A stretch of 46,155 nucleotides of DNA. Origin: Clostridia bacterium. Its GTDB lineage: Bacteria; Bacillota; Clostridia; Christensenellales; CAG-138. A program made the translations under genes and the position numbers. The notes below the pieces were generated by a model, which ran no database searches, was not told where the DNA came from, and saw nothing but the letters and a program-made list of their open reading frames with translations. Location of the stretch: positions 1-46,155 of the forward strand of contig JAUNBM010000013.1 of NCBI GenBank assembly GCA_030527115.1, in the 5' to 3' direction. Positions 29,226 to 37,623 of the stretch are shown in pieces; position 1 is the stretch's first letter; each line of letters opens with the position of its first letter.

Positions 29226-30260
29226 ATGATTGACATATATGTCCGCAAAGCGGAAACTACAGCGGCCAATCTGGAAACGCTGACCGCAGGCATGGTCAAC
29301 GCAGTCACGGTGCGCTTCAATCTGTCGGCGGAGTGGACGGGGCTGGCGATAACGGCCGTGTTCACCAACGGCATAACAACCGTTGATGTTTTGCAAGAGC
29401 ATTGGCTGACGGAAAACACCTGCGCCATTCCGCACGAGGTGCTGGCTCTGCCGCATCGGAATGTGCGCGTTGGCTTGCAAGGGAGGCGCGGCAATGAGCT
29501 TGTGCTTCCTGCGGTGATGTGTTCCCTTGGAAAGACGCTGCCCGGCGCAGACCCTTCCGATGATCCAAGCGTTGATCCCGCTCTGCCGGTATATGAACAG
29601 CTTCGGCAGACGGTTTCCGAGCTTCCAAAGTCCTACGCAGTCCGGCTGCAAAAGAATCCGCACGGACAGACGGCGCAGGGTACGCTTGTACGAATCTGCT
29701 TTGACGATGCAAGCACGTTTCCCGGCGGGGTTTCCCTGCATCTGTACCGCTGTTTGCGCCGAAAATCGCGCAGGTACAGCTGGGTGCACCCGGCAAACTG
29801 GTCTGAACAGGGGGAGAATATGGCTCGGTTCGGCTACGGCTTGATCGCCCAGACACCCTATGCCTGCACCAATACGGCGGACACGCTTCTGTATCCGCCC
29901 GTGCCTGACTGGATGCCTAACAACGGCTATCTTCAAACAGAGTTCCCGCTGAACGAGGAGAATCTGCAAAACGGCTTTTATGAGCTTTCCATCGGCAGTT
30001 TCTTGCTGCCTCTGCTCAAGCCAACGGACAAGGCGCTTGGATGGAACGATATGGGGTTCATCGGGCTGGGCGGCAGTGGTCTAAAAGCACCGCTGCTTTT
30101 CCAGTTCCGGCTGGTTGCAGACGGGCGCATTCTCAGCAGGATACACGATACGCTGTGCATCGGTATGCACCGCGGCAACAGAGCGGAGGGTATAGGCAGG
30201 TTTCTGGACATTCAAACCCCTTGCTTAAAAACAAGCTGTCTGTACACCGCCATTCGATAA
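29226..30260 (+). CDS. BppU-like N-terminal domain protein beside terminase
   Basis: 344-residue protein from the ATG at 29226, 7 bases after AGGAGGT. The N-terminal 100 residues match the beta-sandwich domain of phage baseplate or fibre proteins (IYVRKAETTAANLETLT, VRFNLSAEWTGLAITAVFTN). A Pro/Asp linker near 110-125 (DPSDDPSVDPALPVY) leads to an unfamiliar C-terminal 200 residues with many aromatics (PPVPDWMPNNGYLQTEF, ALGWNDMGFIGLGGSGLKAP). No enzyme motif seen. Such N-terminal domains are normally found among tail genes, so its place between large terminase and portal is unusual. It may be a decoration or fibre protein brought in with the neighbouring ATPase gene. Confidence 0.7.
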   Translation: MIDIYVRKAETTAANLETLTAGMVNAVTVRFNLSAEWTGLAITAVFTNGITTVDVLQEHWLTENTCAIPHEVLALPHRNVRVGLQGRRGNELVLPAVMCSLGKTLPGADPSDDPSVDPALPVYEQLRQTVSELPKSYAVRLQKNPHGQTAQGTLVRICFDDASTFPGGVSLHLYRCLRRKSRRYSWVHPANWSEQGENMARFGYGLIAQTPYACTNTADTLLYPPVPDWMPNNGYLQTEFPLNEENLQNGFYELSIGSFLLPLLKPTDKALGWNDMGFIGLGGSGLKAPLLFQFRLVADGRILSRIHDTLCIGMHRGNRAEGIGRFLDIQTPCLKTSCLYTAIR

Positions 30261-30267
30261 GACGCAG

Positions 30268-30345
30268 GAGAAGCAATTAGGCCGACACTTTTGCCGCTTG
30301 GTCGCCTGCTTTCCCAAGCAAGCGTTTGGTTTGCTTCTCGGTTTT
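30268..30345 (+). terminator. Long-range inverted repeat, possible terminator
   Basis: GAGAAGCAA (30268-30276) is the exact complement of TTGCTTCTC (30331-30339), followed by GGTTTT. The loop of 54 bases contains a smaller imperfect hairpin. It lies just after the stop codon at 30260 and before an AT-rich gap. It probably ends transcription before the next, separately promoted gene. Confidence 0.5.
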
Positions 30346-30406
30346 ATCTAAATTAACTGCAAAAAATGTAGATTATTGAAAAGTTCATGCACTTTACTGC
30401 AAACAC

Positions 30407-30435
30407 TTGACTTTTTCAAGAGTTTCTGCTATTGT
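30407..30435 (+). promoter_or_regulatory. Promoter of the AAA ATPase gene
   Basis: TTGACT (30407-30412) and TATTGT (30430-30435) with a 17-base spacer, in an AT-rich stretch unlike the surrounding late genes. It gives the ATPase its own expression in the lysogen. Confidence 0.75.
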
Positions 30436-30458
30436 TGTGGGGCAAGGAGGTGCGGACG

Positions 30459-31778
30459 ATGATTGATGCGCATGAACTGAAAAAGAGGGATCGGTATTTG
30501 AATAAGCTGATTGCTTTTCAGGATACAGAGCCTGTCAAGGTGATAACCGGCATCCGCCGCTGCGGGAAATCCAGCCTGCTGAAGCTCATGGTACAGCATT
30601 TAAGGGAAAGAGGTATTTCTGAGGAGCAAATCGTAGAGATGAATTTTGAGTCTCACGCCTTTAAGGGCATGACCTCCGATATGCTCTACGACTATGTTAA
30701 GCAGCGCGTCATCCCTCAAAAGCGTATGTACCTGTTCTTCGACGAGCTGCAAAGGATCGACGCTTGGGAGGACGCAGTAAACTCCTTCCGTGTCGATTTT
30801 AACTGCGATATATATATCACTGGTTCCAACGCTTATCTGCTCTCGTCGGAATACTCCACCTATCTGTCCGGAAGATGCGTTGAAATAAAGATGCTCCCGC
30901 TGTCATTTTGTGAATTTCTCTATTTCCACGACTTCGAGATACGGCAAACGCAGAGCGCCTTGGGCAGCGTGAGAAAGCAGATTTATGACAAGAGCGGCGA
31001 ACGCTATGAGCTGAGAGAAGCCTTTGAAGCCTATCTCCGCTTCGGGGGAATGCCGGGGATTGCCGACATAGGTTTGGATCAGGAAAAAGCGATGATCCTT
31101 TTAGACGGCATCTATTCCACCGTGGTTATCCGCGATATTTTAGAGCGGGAAAAACGCAGAGGGCAGCAGAGAATCACCGATCCTGTGCTGCTTAGGAAAA
31201 TCATCCTGTTTCTTGCGGACAATATCGGCAGCAGCGTTTCCATTGCCTCCATCGGGAACACTCTTGTGAACGAGGGTCTGCTTGAGGACGGAAAACGAAA
31301 AGGCGCCCCCAGCGCACATACAGTGCAAGCCTATGTGAACGCCCTTTTGGAAAGCTATTTCTTCTATGATATCAAGCGTTTCGATATTAAGGGCAAGGAA
31401 TATTTGCGTACCCTCGGCAAATACTACATCGTGGATATCGGGCTTCGCAATTATCTGCTGGGCTTTCGCAACAGGGACAGCGGCCATGCGCTGGAGAATG
31501 TCGTTTATTTTGAACTGCTGCGCCGTGGCTACGACGTTGCAATCGGCAAGATTGACAATGCCGAGGTGGATTTCATTGCCACCAACGCAAACGAAAAGCT
31601 GTATATTCAGGTGACTGAGTCCATGACGAGCGAGGACGTTCGCAGGCGTGAACTTGCCCCGCTGCAAAAGATACGCGACAATTACAAAAAACTCGTGCTT
31701 TCGCTCGACACGGGACTGGATACCTCCTATGACGGCATTCAGTCATGGAATGTGATTGAGTGGCTGCTTTCCGCGTAA
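30459..31778 (+). CDS. AAA ATPase with DUF4143 domain (moron)
   Basis: 439-residue ATP-binding protein of the AAA_14/DUF4143 kind. Walker A is ITGIRRCGKSSLLK (about 28-41), Walker B is MYLFFDELQRI (about 91-101), sensor-like DIYITGSNAYLLSSE follows, and the C-terminal DUF4143 part ends in a nuclease-like NAEVDFIATNANEKLYIQV. AAGGAGGTG precedes the ATG by 7 bases. It has its own promoter and is enclosed by inverted repeats or terminators, so it is an independent unit inside the late operon. Relatives are widespread in gut bacteria, with no firm function. A role in lysogen fitness or defence against other phages is a hypothesis. Confidence 0.92.
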   Translation: MIDAHELKKRDRYLNKLIAFQDTEPVKVITGIRRCGKSSLLKLMVQHLRERGISEEQIVEMNFESHAFKGMTSDMLYDYVKQRVIPQKRMYLFFDELQRIDAWEDAVNSFRVDFNCDIYITGSNAYLLSSEYSTYLSGRCVEIKMLPLSFCEFLYFHDFEIRQTQSALGSVRKQIYDKSGERYELREAFEAYLRFGGMPGIADIGLDQEKAMILLDGIYSTVVIRDILEREKRRGQQRITDPVLLRKIILFLADNIGSSVSIASIGNTLVNEGLLEDGKRKGAPSAHTVQAYVNALLESYFFYDIKRFDIKGKEYLRTLGKYYIVDIGLRNYLLGFRNRDSGHALENVVYFELLRRGYDVAIGKIDNAEVDFIATNANEKLYIQVTESMTSEDVRRRELAPLQKIRDNYKKLVLSLDTGLDTSYDGIQSWNVIEWLLSA

Positions 31779-31821
31779 TCTTCTGATTGGCAATAAAGCA
31801 CAATATATTGCAGACAAGCGC

Positions 31822-31852
31822 AAGCGTCTATCGAAAGGTAGGCGCTTTTCTT
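31822..31852 (+). terminator. Terminator after the AAA ATPase gene
   Basis: AAGCGTCTA (31822-31830) pairs with TAGGCGCTT (31839-31847) with one T-G wobble, followed by TTCTT. It closes the ATPase unit before the portal gene. Confidence 0.7.
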
Positions 31853-31880
31853 ATATCAGTTTTAAAGGAGGCATACGCCT

Positions 31881-33206
31881 ATGGGTATCTTTTCCGGCAT
31901 ATTCCGTTCACGGGATAAGCCTCAAAACAGAACGGCGGGCAGCAGTTACAGCTTCTTTTTCGGAGGTTCTACTTCCGGCAAGAACGTGAACGAGATGTCC
32001 GCTATGCAGATGACGGCAGTGTACTCATGCGTGAGGATACTTGCGGAGGCGGTGGCTGGGCTGCCGCTTCATTTGTATAGGTACACCAACGATGGTGGAA
32101 AAGAAAAAGCCATCGACCACCCGCTGTATCGGCTGCTTCACGATGAGCCAAACCCCGAAATGAGTTCATTCGTGTTCCGCGAAACCCTAATGACGCATCT
32201 TTTGCTGTGGGGCAACGCCTACGCACAAATCATCCGAAACGGTAAGGGCGAGGTCATCGGACTGTATCCGCTTATGCCCAACCGCATGAGCGTGGACAGG
32301 GACTCGGCAGGTCAGCTTTATTACAGCTATACACGCTCCAGCGATGAAGCGCCGACCATGAAAGGCTCCACGGTCACCCTACGCCCCTCGGATGTGCTGC
32401 ACATCCCTGGCTTAGGCTTTGACGGGCTTGTGGGCTATTCGCCCATCGCTATGGCAAAAAATGCGATAGGCACGGCAATGGCCTGCGAAGAGTATGGAGC
32501 CAAGTTCTTCGCCAACGGTGCGGCTCCGGGCGGCGTGCTGGAACACCCCGGCACCATCAAAGACCCGGCGCGAGTGCGAGAAAGCTGGCAGACCACGTTC
32601 GGCGGCAGCGGCAATGCAAACAAGATCGCCGTGCTGGAAGAGGGCATGAAGTACACGCCCATCGGGATTTCACCCGAACAGGCGCAGTTTCTTGAGACCC
32701 GAAAGTTTCAGATAAACGAAATCGCCCGCATTTTCCGGGTGCCGCCGCACATGGTTGGCGACCTTGAAAAGTCGAGCTTTTCCAACATCGAGCAGCAATC
32801 GCTGGAGTTTGTGAAATACACACTCGACCCGTGGGTGGTGCGCTGGGAGCAAAGCATCATGCGCTCCCTGCTCTCGCAGGACGATAAGCTGGCGTACTTT
32901 ACCAAGTTCAATTTGGAGGGGCTGCTTCGCGGCGATTACCAAAGCCGCATGAACGGCTATGCAATTGCGCGGCAGAACGGCTGGATGTCCGCAAACGACA
33001 TCCGCGAGTTGGAGAACCTTGACCGCATCCCCACAGAGGACGGCGGCGACCTCTACCTCATTAACGGCAATATGCTCCCGATGAAAAATGCGGGAGCTTT
33101 TGCAGATACAAACAAAGCCATCGGAAAGGAGGAAACCGAAAATGCGAATACAGAAACCGACAGCGAAGAAGTTCTGGCGGTGGAAAAACGCAAGCGAAGA
33201 ACCTGA
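31881..33206 (+). CDS. Phage portal protein (HK97 family)
   Basis: 441-residue portal subunit; twelve copies form the ring through which DNA enters the head. TAAAGGAGG precedes the ATG. Family landmarks are MTAVYSCVRILAEAVAGLPL near residue 43, LLLWGNAYAQIIRNGKGEV near 109, GLVGYSPIAMAKNAIG near 178, and the clip and stem segment FQINEIARIFRVPPHMVGD with SNIEQQSLEFVKYTLDPW. The last 60 residues are flexible and charged. The C-terminus overlaps the protease gene by 65 bases. Confidence 0.96.
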   Translation: MGIFSGIFRSRDKPQNRTAGSSYSFFFGGSTSGKNVNEMSAMQMTAVYSCVRILAEAVAGLPLHLYRYTNDGGKEKAIDHPLYRLLHDEPNPEMSSFVFRETLMTHLLLWGNAYAQIIRNGKGEVIGLYPLMPNRMSVDRDSAGQLYYSYTRSSDEAPTMKGSTVTLRPSDVLHIPGLGFDGLVGYSPIAMAKNAIGTAMACEEYGAKFFANGAAPGGVLEHPGTIKDPARVRESWQTTFGGSGNANKIAVLEEGMKYTPIGISPEQAQFLETRKFQINEIARIFRVPPHMVGDLEKSSFSNIEQQSLEFVKYTLDPWVVRWEQSIMRSLLSQDDKLAYFTKFNLEGLLRGDYQSRMNGYAIARQNGWMSANDIRELENLDRIPTEDGGDLYLINGNMLPMKNAGAFADTNKAIGKEETENANTETDSEEVLAVEKRKRRT

Positions 33207-33885
33207 AGCCGAGCGCGTACTCGAACTGTACGGCACAATTGCGGAAGAAACGTGGTTTGAGGATGACGTCACCCCTGCTCTCTTTAAAGAAGAACTCATG
33301 AGCGGCAGCGGGCCCGTTACCATTTGGATCAACAGTCCGGGCGGCGACTGCGTGGCTGCAAGTCAGATCTACGGGATGCTCATGGACTATAAGGGAAAGA
33401 TCACCGTCAAAATCGACGGAGTGGCGGCCTCGGCTGCATCCGTCATCGCTATGGCAGGCACCGAAGTCCTTATGGTGCCTACGGCGCTGATGATGATTCA
33501 CAACCCCATGACCCTTGCCATCGGTGACAGCGAGGAGATGCAAAAGGCAATCGCTATGCTGTCCGAGGTCAAGGAAAGCATCATCAACGCCTACCACCTA
33601 AAGACCGGGCAGTCGAGAGCCAAGCTCTCTCACCTGATGGACGCCGAAACATGGATGAATGCGAACAAAGCCATTGAGCTTGGATTTGCAGACGATGTCT
33701 TGAAAGACGAAAAGAAAGTCGCAGATGAGTTTGCGGCTTTTTCTTTTTCACGCAGGGCTGTTACCAACTCGCTTTTGAACAAGCTGACCCGCTCCGGCAA
33801 ACCCACAGAACCCGAAAAGCCCGAAGCGACCGGGCGCAGCGTAGACGCTCTATATGAGCGGCTCAACATTATGAAACATTATTGA
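33142..33885 (+). CDS. ClpP-like prohead protease
   Basis: 247-residue head maturation protease of the ClpP (S14) type. AAAGGAGG lies 10 bases before the chosen ATG, inside the portal gene. The fold is plain: ELYGTIAEETWFEDDVTP, WINSPGGDCVAASQIYG, then GVAASAASVIAMAG with the catalytic Ser, and MMIHNPMTLAIGD with the catalytic His. It cleaves the N-terminal scaffold of the capsid protein during assembly. Gene order portal-protease-capsid is standard for HK97-like phages. Confidence 0.95.
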   Translation: MRIQKPTAKKFWRWKNASEEPEAERVLELYGTIAEETWFEDDVTPALFKEELMSGSGPVTIWINSPGGDCVAASQIYGMLMDYKGKITVKIDGVAASAASVIAMAGTEVLMVPTALMMIHNPMTLAIGDSEEMQKAIAMLSEVKESIINAYHLKTGQSRAKLSHLMDAETWMNANKAIELGFADDVLKDEKKVADEFAAFSFSRRAVTNSLLNKLTRSGKPTEPEKPEATGRSVDALYERLNIMKHY

Positions 33886-33898
33886 GGAGGAAATCAAA

Positions 33899-35101
33899 AT
33901 GACTATTCTTGAACTGCGCGAAAAGCGCGCAAAGGCATGGGAAGCCGCAAAGGGCTTTCTTGACTCGCATCGTACCGAAAAGGGTACGCTGACCGCCGAG
34001 GATGACGCCACCTACACCCGCATGGAAAAGGACATCAGCGATCTCGGCAAGGAAATCGAACGACTGGAGCGGCAGGAGGCGCTGGACGCCGAACTCAGTA
34101 AGCCGGTAGGCAAGCCCATCACCGGCAGACCCAATGCGGCGCGGGAGCAGCCCGAAAAGGCAGGCCGTGCATCCGATACTTATAAGCAGTCGTTCTGGAA
34201 CCTCATGCGTTCCAAGGCGGCAATGCCCGAAGTGGTGAACGCGCTTCAAGTCGGCACCGACTCCGAGGGCGGCTACCTCGTTCCCGATGAGTTTGAACGC
34301 ACCCTTGTGGAAGCATTGGAGGAGGAGAACATCTTCCGTCAGCTTGCCAAGGTGATTCAGACCTCCAGCGGCGACCGCAAGATTCCCGTTGTTGCGTCCA
34401 AGGGGACGGCGTCGTGGATCGACGAGGAGGGTGCATTTACCGAGAGCGATGACTCCTTCGGTCAGATATCCATCGGCGCATATAAGCTCGGCACGATGAT
34501 CAAGGTTTCCGAGGAACTGTTGAACGACAGCGTATTCGACCTTGAAGGCTACATCTCCCGCGAGTTTGGCCGCCGCATCGGAGCTAAGGAAGAGGAAGCG
34601 TTCTTCACGGGCGACGGTTCCGGCAAGCCCACGGGCATTCTCGCCGCAACGGGCGGGGCGCAGACGGGCATTACGGCGGCTTCGGCTACCGCAATAACCG
34701 CTGATGAGCTTATCGACCTGTTCTATTCGCTCAACAGTCCTTACCGCAAAAATGCCGTGTGGCTGCTCAACGATGCCACCGTAAAGGCGGTTCGCAAGCT
34801 CAAGGACGCACAGGGTCAATATCTGTGGCAGCCTTCGCTTGTGGCGGGGACTCCCGATACCATCCTGGGCAGACCCGTTAAGACTTCTGCATATATGCCC
34901 ACCATCGCGGCTTCTGCAAAGACTGTGGCGTTCGGTGATTTCGGCTATTACTGGATCGCTGACAGGCAGGGCCGCTCCTTCAAGCGCCTTGGCGAACTGT
35001 ACGCCGCAAACGGCCAGGTTGGATTCCTCGGCTCCCAGCGCGTAGACGGCAAGCTCATTCTGCCCGAAGCCATCAAGGTGCTTGTGCAGAAGGCTTCCTG
35101 A
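33899..35101 (+). CDS. Major capsid protein (HK97 fold)
   Basis: 400-residue capsid precursor; GAGGAGG lies 8 bases before the ATG. The first 100 residues are a charged coiled coil (LELREKRAKAWEAAKGF, DISDLGKEIERLERQEALDA) that acts as internal scaffold and is removed by the protease. The shell domain follows with GYLVPDEFERTLVEALEEEN, TASWIDEEGAFTESDDSFG, ISREFGRRIGAKEEEAFFTG and GDGSGKPTGIL, and a C-terminal GFLGSQRVDGKLILPEAIKV. These segments are classic for the HK97 family in Firmicutes siphophages. Confidence 0.96.
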   Translation: MTILELREKRAKAWEAAKGFLDSHRTEKGTLTAEDDATYTRMEKDISDLGKEIERLERQEALDAELSKPVGKPITGRPNAAREQPEKAGRASDTYKQSFWNLMRSKAAMPEVVNALQVGTDSEGGYLVPDEFERTLVEALEEENIFRQLAKVIQTSSGDRKIPVVASKGTASWIDEEGAFTESDDSFGQISIGAYKLGTMIKVSEELLNDSVFDLEGYISREFGRRIGAKEEEAFFTGDGSGKPTGILAATGGAQTGITAASATAITADELIDLFYSLNSPYRKNAVWLLNDATVKAVRKLKDAQGQYLWQPSLVAGTPDTILGRPVKTSAYMPTIAASAKTVAFGDFGYYWIADRQGRSFKRLGELYAANGQVGFLGSQRVDGKLILPEAIKVLVQKAS

Positions 35102-35120
35102 CAAAAGGCGGTGAGGGTGT

Positions 35121-35432
35121 ATGAATGAACTGCTTAGAAAGGTAAAAGCGAATCTGATCGTTGAGCATAGCGCGGATGACGCGCTTATTTTATCGTACAT
35201 CCTCGCCGCCGTGTCGTATGCCGAGAGCTATCAGCATTTGGCGGAGGGGTATTACGAAGCTAACCCCATGCCGCCTACTACCGAACAGGCCGTCATCATG
35301 CTGTCGTCCCATTTCTATGAATCGCGGGACGGCAGCACAGGCGGCTTTTTTGCGGATAACCCGCAGGCGGCGCAACAGGTATGGAATACGGTCAACCTGC
35401 TTCTGCGCTTGGATAGGCGGTGGAAAGTATGA
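35121..35432 (+). CDS. Head-tail connector protein (gp6-like)
   Basis: 103-residue helical connector of the HK97 gp6/SPP1 gp15 kind, which sits on the portal ring. It shows the typical short helices NELLRKVKANLIVEHSADDA, LILSYILAAVSYAESYQHL and TEQAVIMLSSHFYESRDG, and ends VNLLLRLDRRWKV. GGTGAGGGTG precedes the ATG. Its stop overlaps the next start as ATGA. Assignment rests on size, helical pattern and exact position after the capsid gene. Confidence 0.88.
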   Translation: MNELLRKVKANLIVEHSADDALILSYILAAVSYAESYQHLAEGYYEANPMPPTTEQAVIMLSSHFYESRDGSTGGFFADNPQAAQQVWNTVNLLLRLDRRWKV

Positions 35433-35770
35433 GCTTTGGAAAGATGAACGCCTTTATCGACATCATAGCGGTGACTAAGGTCAAGGACAGCGAAGGTTTC
35501 TCGGTGGATTCCGAGGAAATTCTGGCGTCAGTCCGTGCGTACAGGGAAGGCCGGCACGGGACACAGAAATGGTCGAACCTCGCCGCCTTTTCCGAAGCGA
35601 CCGACCTGTTCCGCTTTCGTTGCATACCGGGCGTAACCGTAACCACAGCGCACTTTATCGTTTGTGATGGAGGGCGCTTTGAGATCACCTCCGTGGAGGA
35701 TGTCAAAGGGCGTGGAATGTACATAGAAGTTCTTGCGAAGAAGGTGGTGGCAACAAAGGGGACCCCATAA
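35429..35770 (+). CDS. Head closure protein (SPP1 gp16-like)
   Basis: 113-residue head-tail adaptor of the SPP1 gp16 group that closes the head after packaging. Recognisable parts are GKMNAFIDIIAVTKVKDSEGF, here with the family tail FEITSVEDVKGRGMYIEVLA, and SVRAYREGRHGTQKW. It is coupled to the connector by ATGA. The stop codon lies inside a perfect 12-base hairpin. Confidence 0.88.
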   Translation: MSFGKMNAFIDIIAVTKVKDSEGFSVDSEEILASVRAYREGRHGTQKWSNLAAFSEATDLFRFRCIPGVTVTTAHFIVCDGGRFEITSVEDVKGRGMYIEVLAKKVVATKGTP

Positions 35771-35791
35771 AGCAGAACTTGCTTTATGGGG
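35763..35791 (+). repeat. Perfect 12-base hairpin over a stop codon
   Basis: CCCCATAAAGCA (35763-35774) and TGCTTTATGGGG (35780-35791) are exact complements around a 5-base loop GAACT. The stop codon TAA of the head closure gene is 35768-35770. There is no T run, so it is not an ordinary terminator. A short frame of 16 codons (MNELFVRARKRMIWRL, from 35809) follows before the next gene; I do not count it as a gene. Confidence 0.75.
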
Positions 35792-35864
35792 AGAGGACGA
35801 ACACCGTAATGAATGAGCTTTTCGTGCGTGCACGGAAACGAATGATATGGAGGTTGTGAGGACG

Positions 35865-36296
35865 ATGGCTAAGGCGGATATTCGTATGCCGGACGACTAT
35901 TTGGAACGTCTTTCGCAGCTTGGCAATCGAACCGATGAGGTTGCGGAGCGCGTACTTGAAGCGGGCGGTGAGGTCGTGCTTGCAAAGGTCAAGAGCCGGC
36001 TCTCATCCGTTGTGGGCAAGGGTACAAAGTACGACTCCCGAAGCACGGGTGAACTTGAGGGTGCGGTTGGGTTGTCGCCCGTCAAGGTAGACAGGGACGG
36101 CAATCACAACATCAAGGTTGGCTTTTCCGAGCCGCATTCCGGCGGCGTTACCAACGCCCAGCTTGCAAATATGCTGGAGTACGGCAAAAGCGGGCAACCG
36201 GCGCGGCCGTTCCTAAAGCCCGCAAAAAGCGCATCGCGGGCTGAATGCATCGAAGCCATGAAGCGCAGATTTCAACAGGAGGTCGATGGAATATGA
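35865..36296 (+). CDS. HK97 gp10-like tail joining protein
   Basis: 143-residue protein of the HK97 gp10 family, between head closure and tail terminator genes. GGAGG lies 11 bases before the chosen ATG; an ATG six codons earlier overlaps that site. Visible features are LERLSQLGNRTDEVAERVLE, AGGEVVLAKVKSRLSSVVG, a central hNIKVGFSEPHSGG-type strand pair, and the family end MLEYGKSGQPARPFLKPA. It overlaps the next gene by ATGA. It contributes to the head-tail joint or the tail end. Confidence 0.9.
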   Translation: MAKADIRMPDDYLERLSQLGNRTDEVAERVLEAGGEVVLAKVKSRLSSVVGKGTKYDSRSTGELEGAVGLSPVKVDRDGNHNIKVGFSEPHSGGVTNAQLANMLEYGKSGQPARPFLKPAKSASRAECIEAMKRRFQQEVDGI

Positions 36297-36634
36297 GCAT
36301 TCTTTCGGACATTCAATCAACGCTGGCACCGCTCGGCCTGCCAATGGAAACCGGCGCATACACCGAAGCTGCGCCCGATAAATACCTCGTTATCGTGCCG
36401 CTTGCAGACACTTTTGAACTGTATGCGGACAACGCTCCTGGCTTCGATGTGCAGGAAGCGCGCATTTCGCTGTATGCCAAGGGCAGCTACACGGCGGACA
36501 AAAACGCTGTTGTTCGAGCGATGCTTGGCGGCGGCTTTACGATAACCGACCGGCGCTATGTCGGCTACGAAACGGATACGGGCTACCACCATTATGTGGT
36601 AGACGTGTCCAAACACTATGAAATGGAGGAATAA
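36293..36634 (+). CDS. Tail terminator / tail completion protein
   Basis: 113-residue protein in the position of the tail terminator, which caps the tail tube and joins it to the head. The sequence is alpha/beta: SILSDIQSTLAPLGLPMETG, APDKYLVIVPLADTFELYAD, then ARISLYAKGSYTADKNAVVR and TDTGYHHYVVDVSKHYEMEE. Similar to the minor-tail or YqbJ/DUF3168-type proteins of related phages. The assignment is by size, fold pattern and gene order. Confidence 0.83.
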   Translation: MSILSDIQSTLAPLGLPMETGAYTEAAPDKYLVIVPLADTFELYADNAPGFDVQEARISLYAKGSYTADKNAVVRAMLGGGFTITDRRYVGYETDTGYHHYVVDVSKHYEMEE

Positions 36635-36637
36635 CTT

Positions 36638-37228
36638 ATGGCAACGATTGGTCTTGACAGACTGTACTACTCAAAAATAACCGAGGGGGCGAACGGGGAT
36701 GAAACGTATGCCACGCCCGTTCAGTTGGCAAAAGCCATCTCCGCCGACTTGTCCGTGGAGCTTGCCGAGGCAACGCTGTATGCGGACGATGGCGCTGCGG
36801 AGATCGTTAAGGAGTTCAAAAGCGGAACCCTCTCCCTTGGCGTCGATGACATCGGCGCATCGGTCGCTTCCGACTTGACCGGGGCAACCATCGACGATAA
36901 CCATGTCGTCATCTCCGGCAGCGAGGACGGTGGCGATCCCGTGGCGATTGGCTTCCGCGCAAAGAAGTCCAACGGCAAGTACAAGTATTATTGGCTGTAC
37001 CGAGTGAAGTTCGGCGTACCCGCCACGAACCTTGCCACCAAGGGCGACAGCATCACGTTTTCCACGCCCACAATCGAAGGCACTATCCTGCGCCGAAATA
37101 AGCCGGACGGCAACGGCAGGCATCCCTGGAAAGCGGAGGTCACGGAGGGCGATGCCGATGTTGCCGCTTCGACCATCACAGGTTGGTACACGCAGGTGTA
37201 TGAACCCGTTTTCGCCGTTAATCCTTAA
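36638..37228 (+). CDS. Major tail tube protein (phi13 family)
   Basis: 196-residue tail tube subunit of the phi13-type group. Typical parts are IGLDRLYYSKITEGANGDE, YATPVQLAKAISADLSVELA, ATLYADDGAAEIVKEFKSGT, LSLGVDDIGASVASDLTG and a C-terminal GRHPWKAEVTEGDADVAAST. GGAGG-like GGAGGAATAAC precedes the ATG. Many copies stack to make the flexible tail tube around the tape measure protein. Confidence 0.94.
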   Translation: MATIGLDRLYYSKITEGANGDETYATPVQLAKAISADLSVELAEATLYADDGAAEIVKEFKSGTLSLGVDDIGASVASDLTGATIDDNHVVISGSEDGGDPVAIGFRAKKSNGKYKYYWLYRVKFGVPATNLATKGDSITFSTPTIEGTILRRNKPDGNGRHPWKAEVTEGDADVAASTITGWYTQVYEPVFAVNP

Positions 37229-37239
37229 GGAGGTCTGGA

Positions 37240-37623
37240 ATGGATAGCGAACGCACAGCAAACATTACGATTGGCGGTGAGCAGCACACCCTGCTTTTGA
37301 CCACAAGGGCAACAAAGGAAATCGCGGGTCGCTATGGCGGCTTGGAAAACCTTGGCGATAAGCTGCTAAAGTCCGAGAACTTTGAAATGGCGATTGGTGA
37401 GATCGTGTGGCTGATCACCCTGCTGGCCAATCAGAGCATCCTCGTCCACAACCTCAAAAACAAGGATGATGCGAAGGAACTGCTCACAGAGGACGAGGTG
37501 GAACTCCTCACTACCCCGTTTGACCTTGCCGGATATAAGGCGGCGATCATGGAAGCCCTGTACAGAGGCACTAAGCGCAATATCGAAAGCGAAGCAGACC
37601 CAAAAAACGCACCAGGCGGGTAA
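37240..37623 (+). CDS. Tail assembly chaperone, short form (gpG-like)
   Basis: 127-residue chaperone that keeps the tape measure protein soluble during tail assembly. TAAGGAGG precedes the ATG. The fold matches Firmicutes gpG-like proteins: ITIGGEQHTLLLTTRATKEI, AGRYGGLENLGDKLLKSENF, EMAIGEIVWLITLLANQSI, LLTEDEVELLTTPFDLAG. The frame stops at TAA 37621-37623, inside a stem-loop that follows a slippery heptamer at 37602-37608. A minority of ribosomes should shift to make the longer form. Confidence 0.9.
   Translation: MDSERTANITIGGEQHTLLLTTRATKEIAGRYGGLENLGDKLLKSENFEMAIGEIVWLITLLANQSILVHNLKNKDDAKELLTEDEVELLTTPFDLAGYKAAIMEALYRGTKRNIESEADPKNAPGG

Noticed and set aside
33869..35200. 443-codon minus-strand frame opposite the capsid gene
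   Set aside because: Shadow of the capsid reading frame; no start site and no recognisable protein.
35809..35859. 16-codon frame between head closure and gp10-like genes
   Set aside because: Too short, mainly basic, no independent support; more likely spacer around a hairpin.
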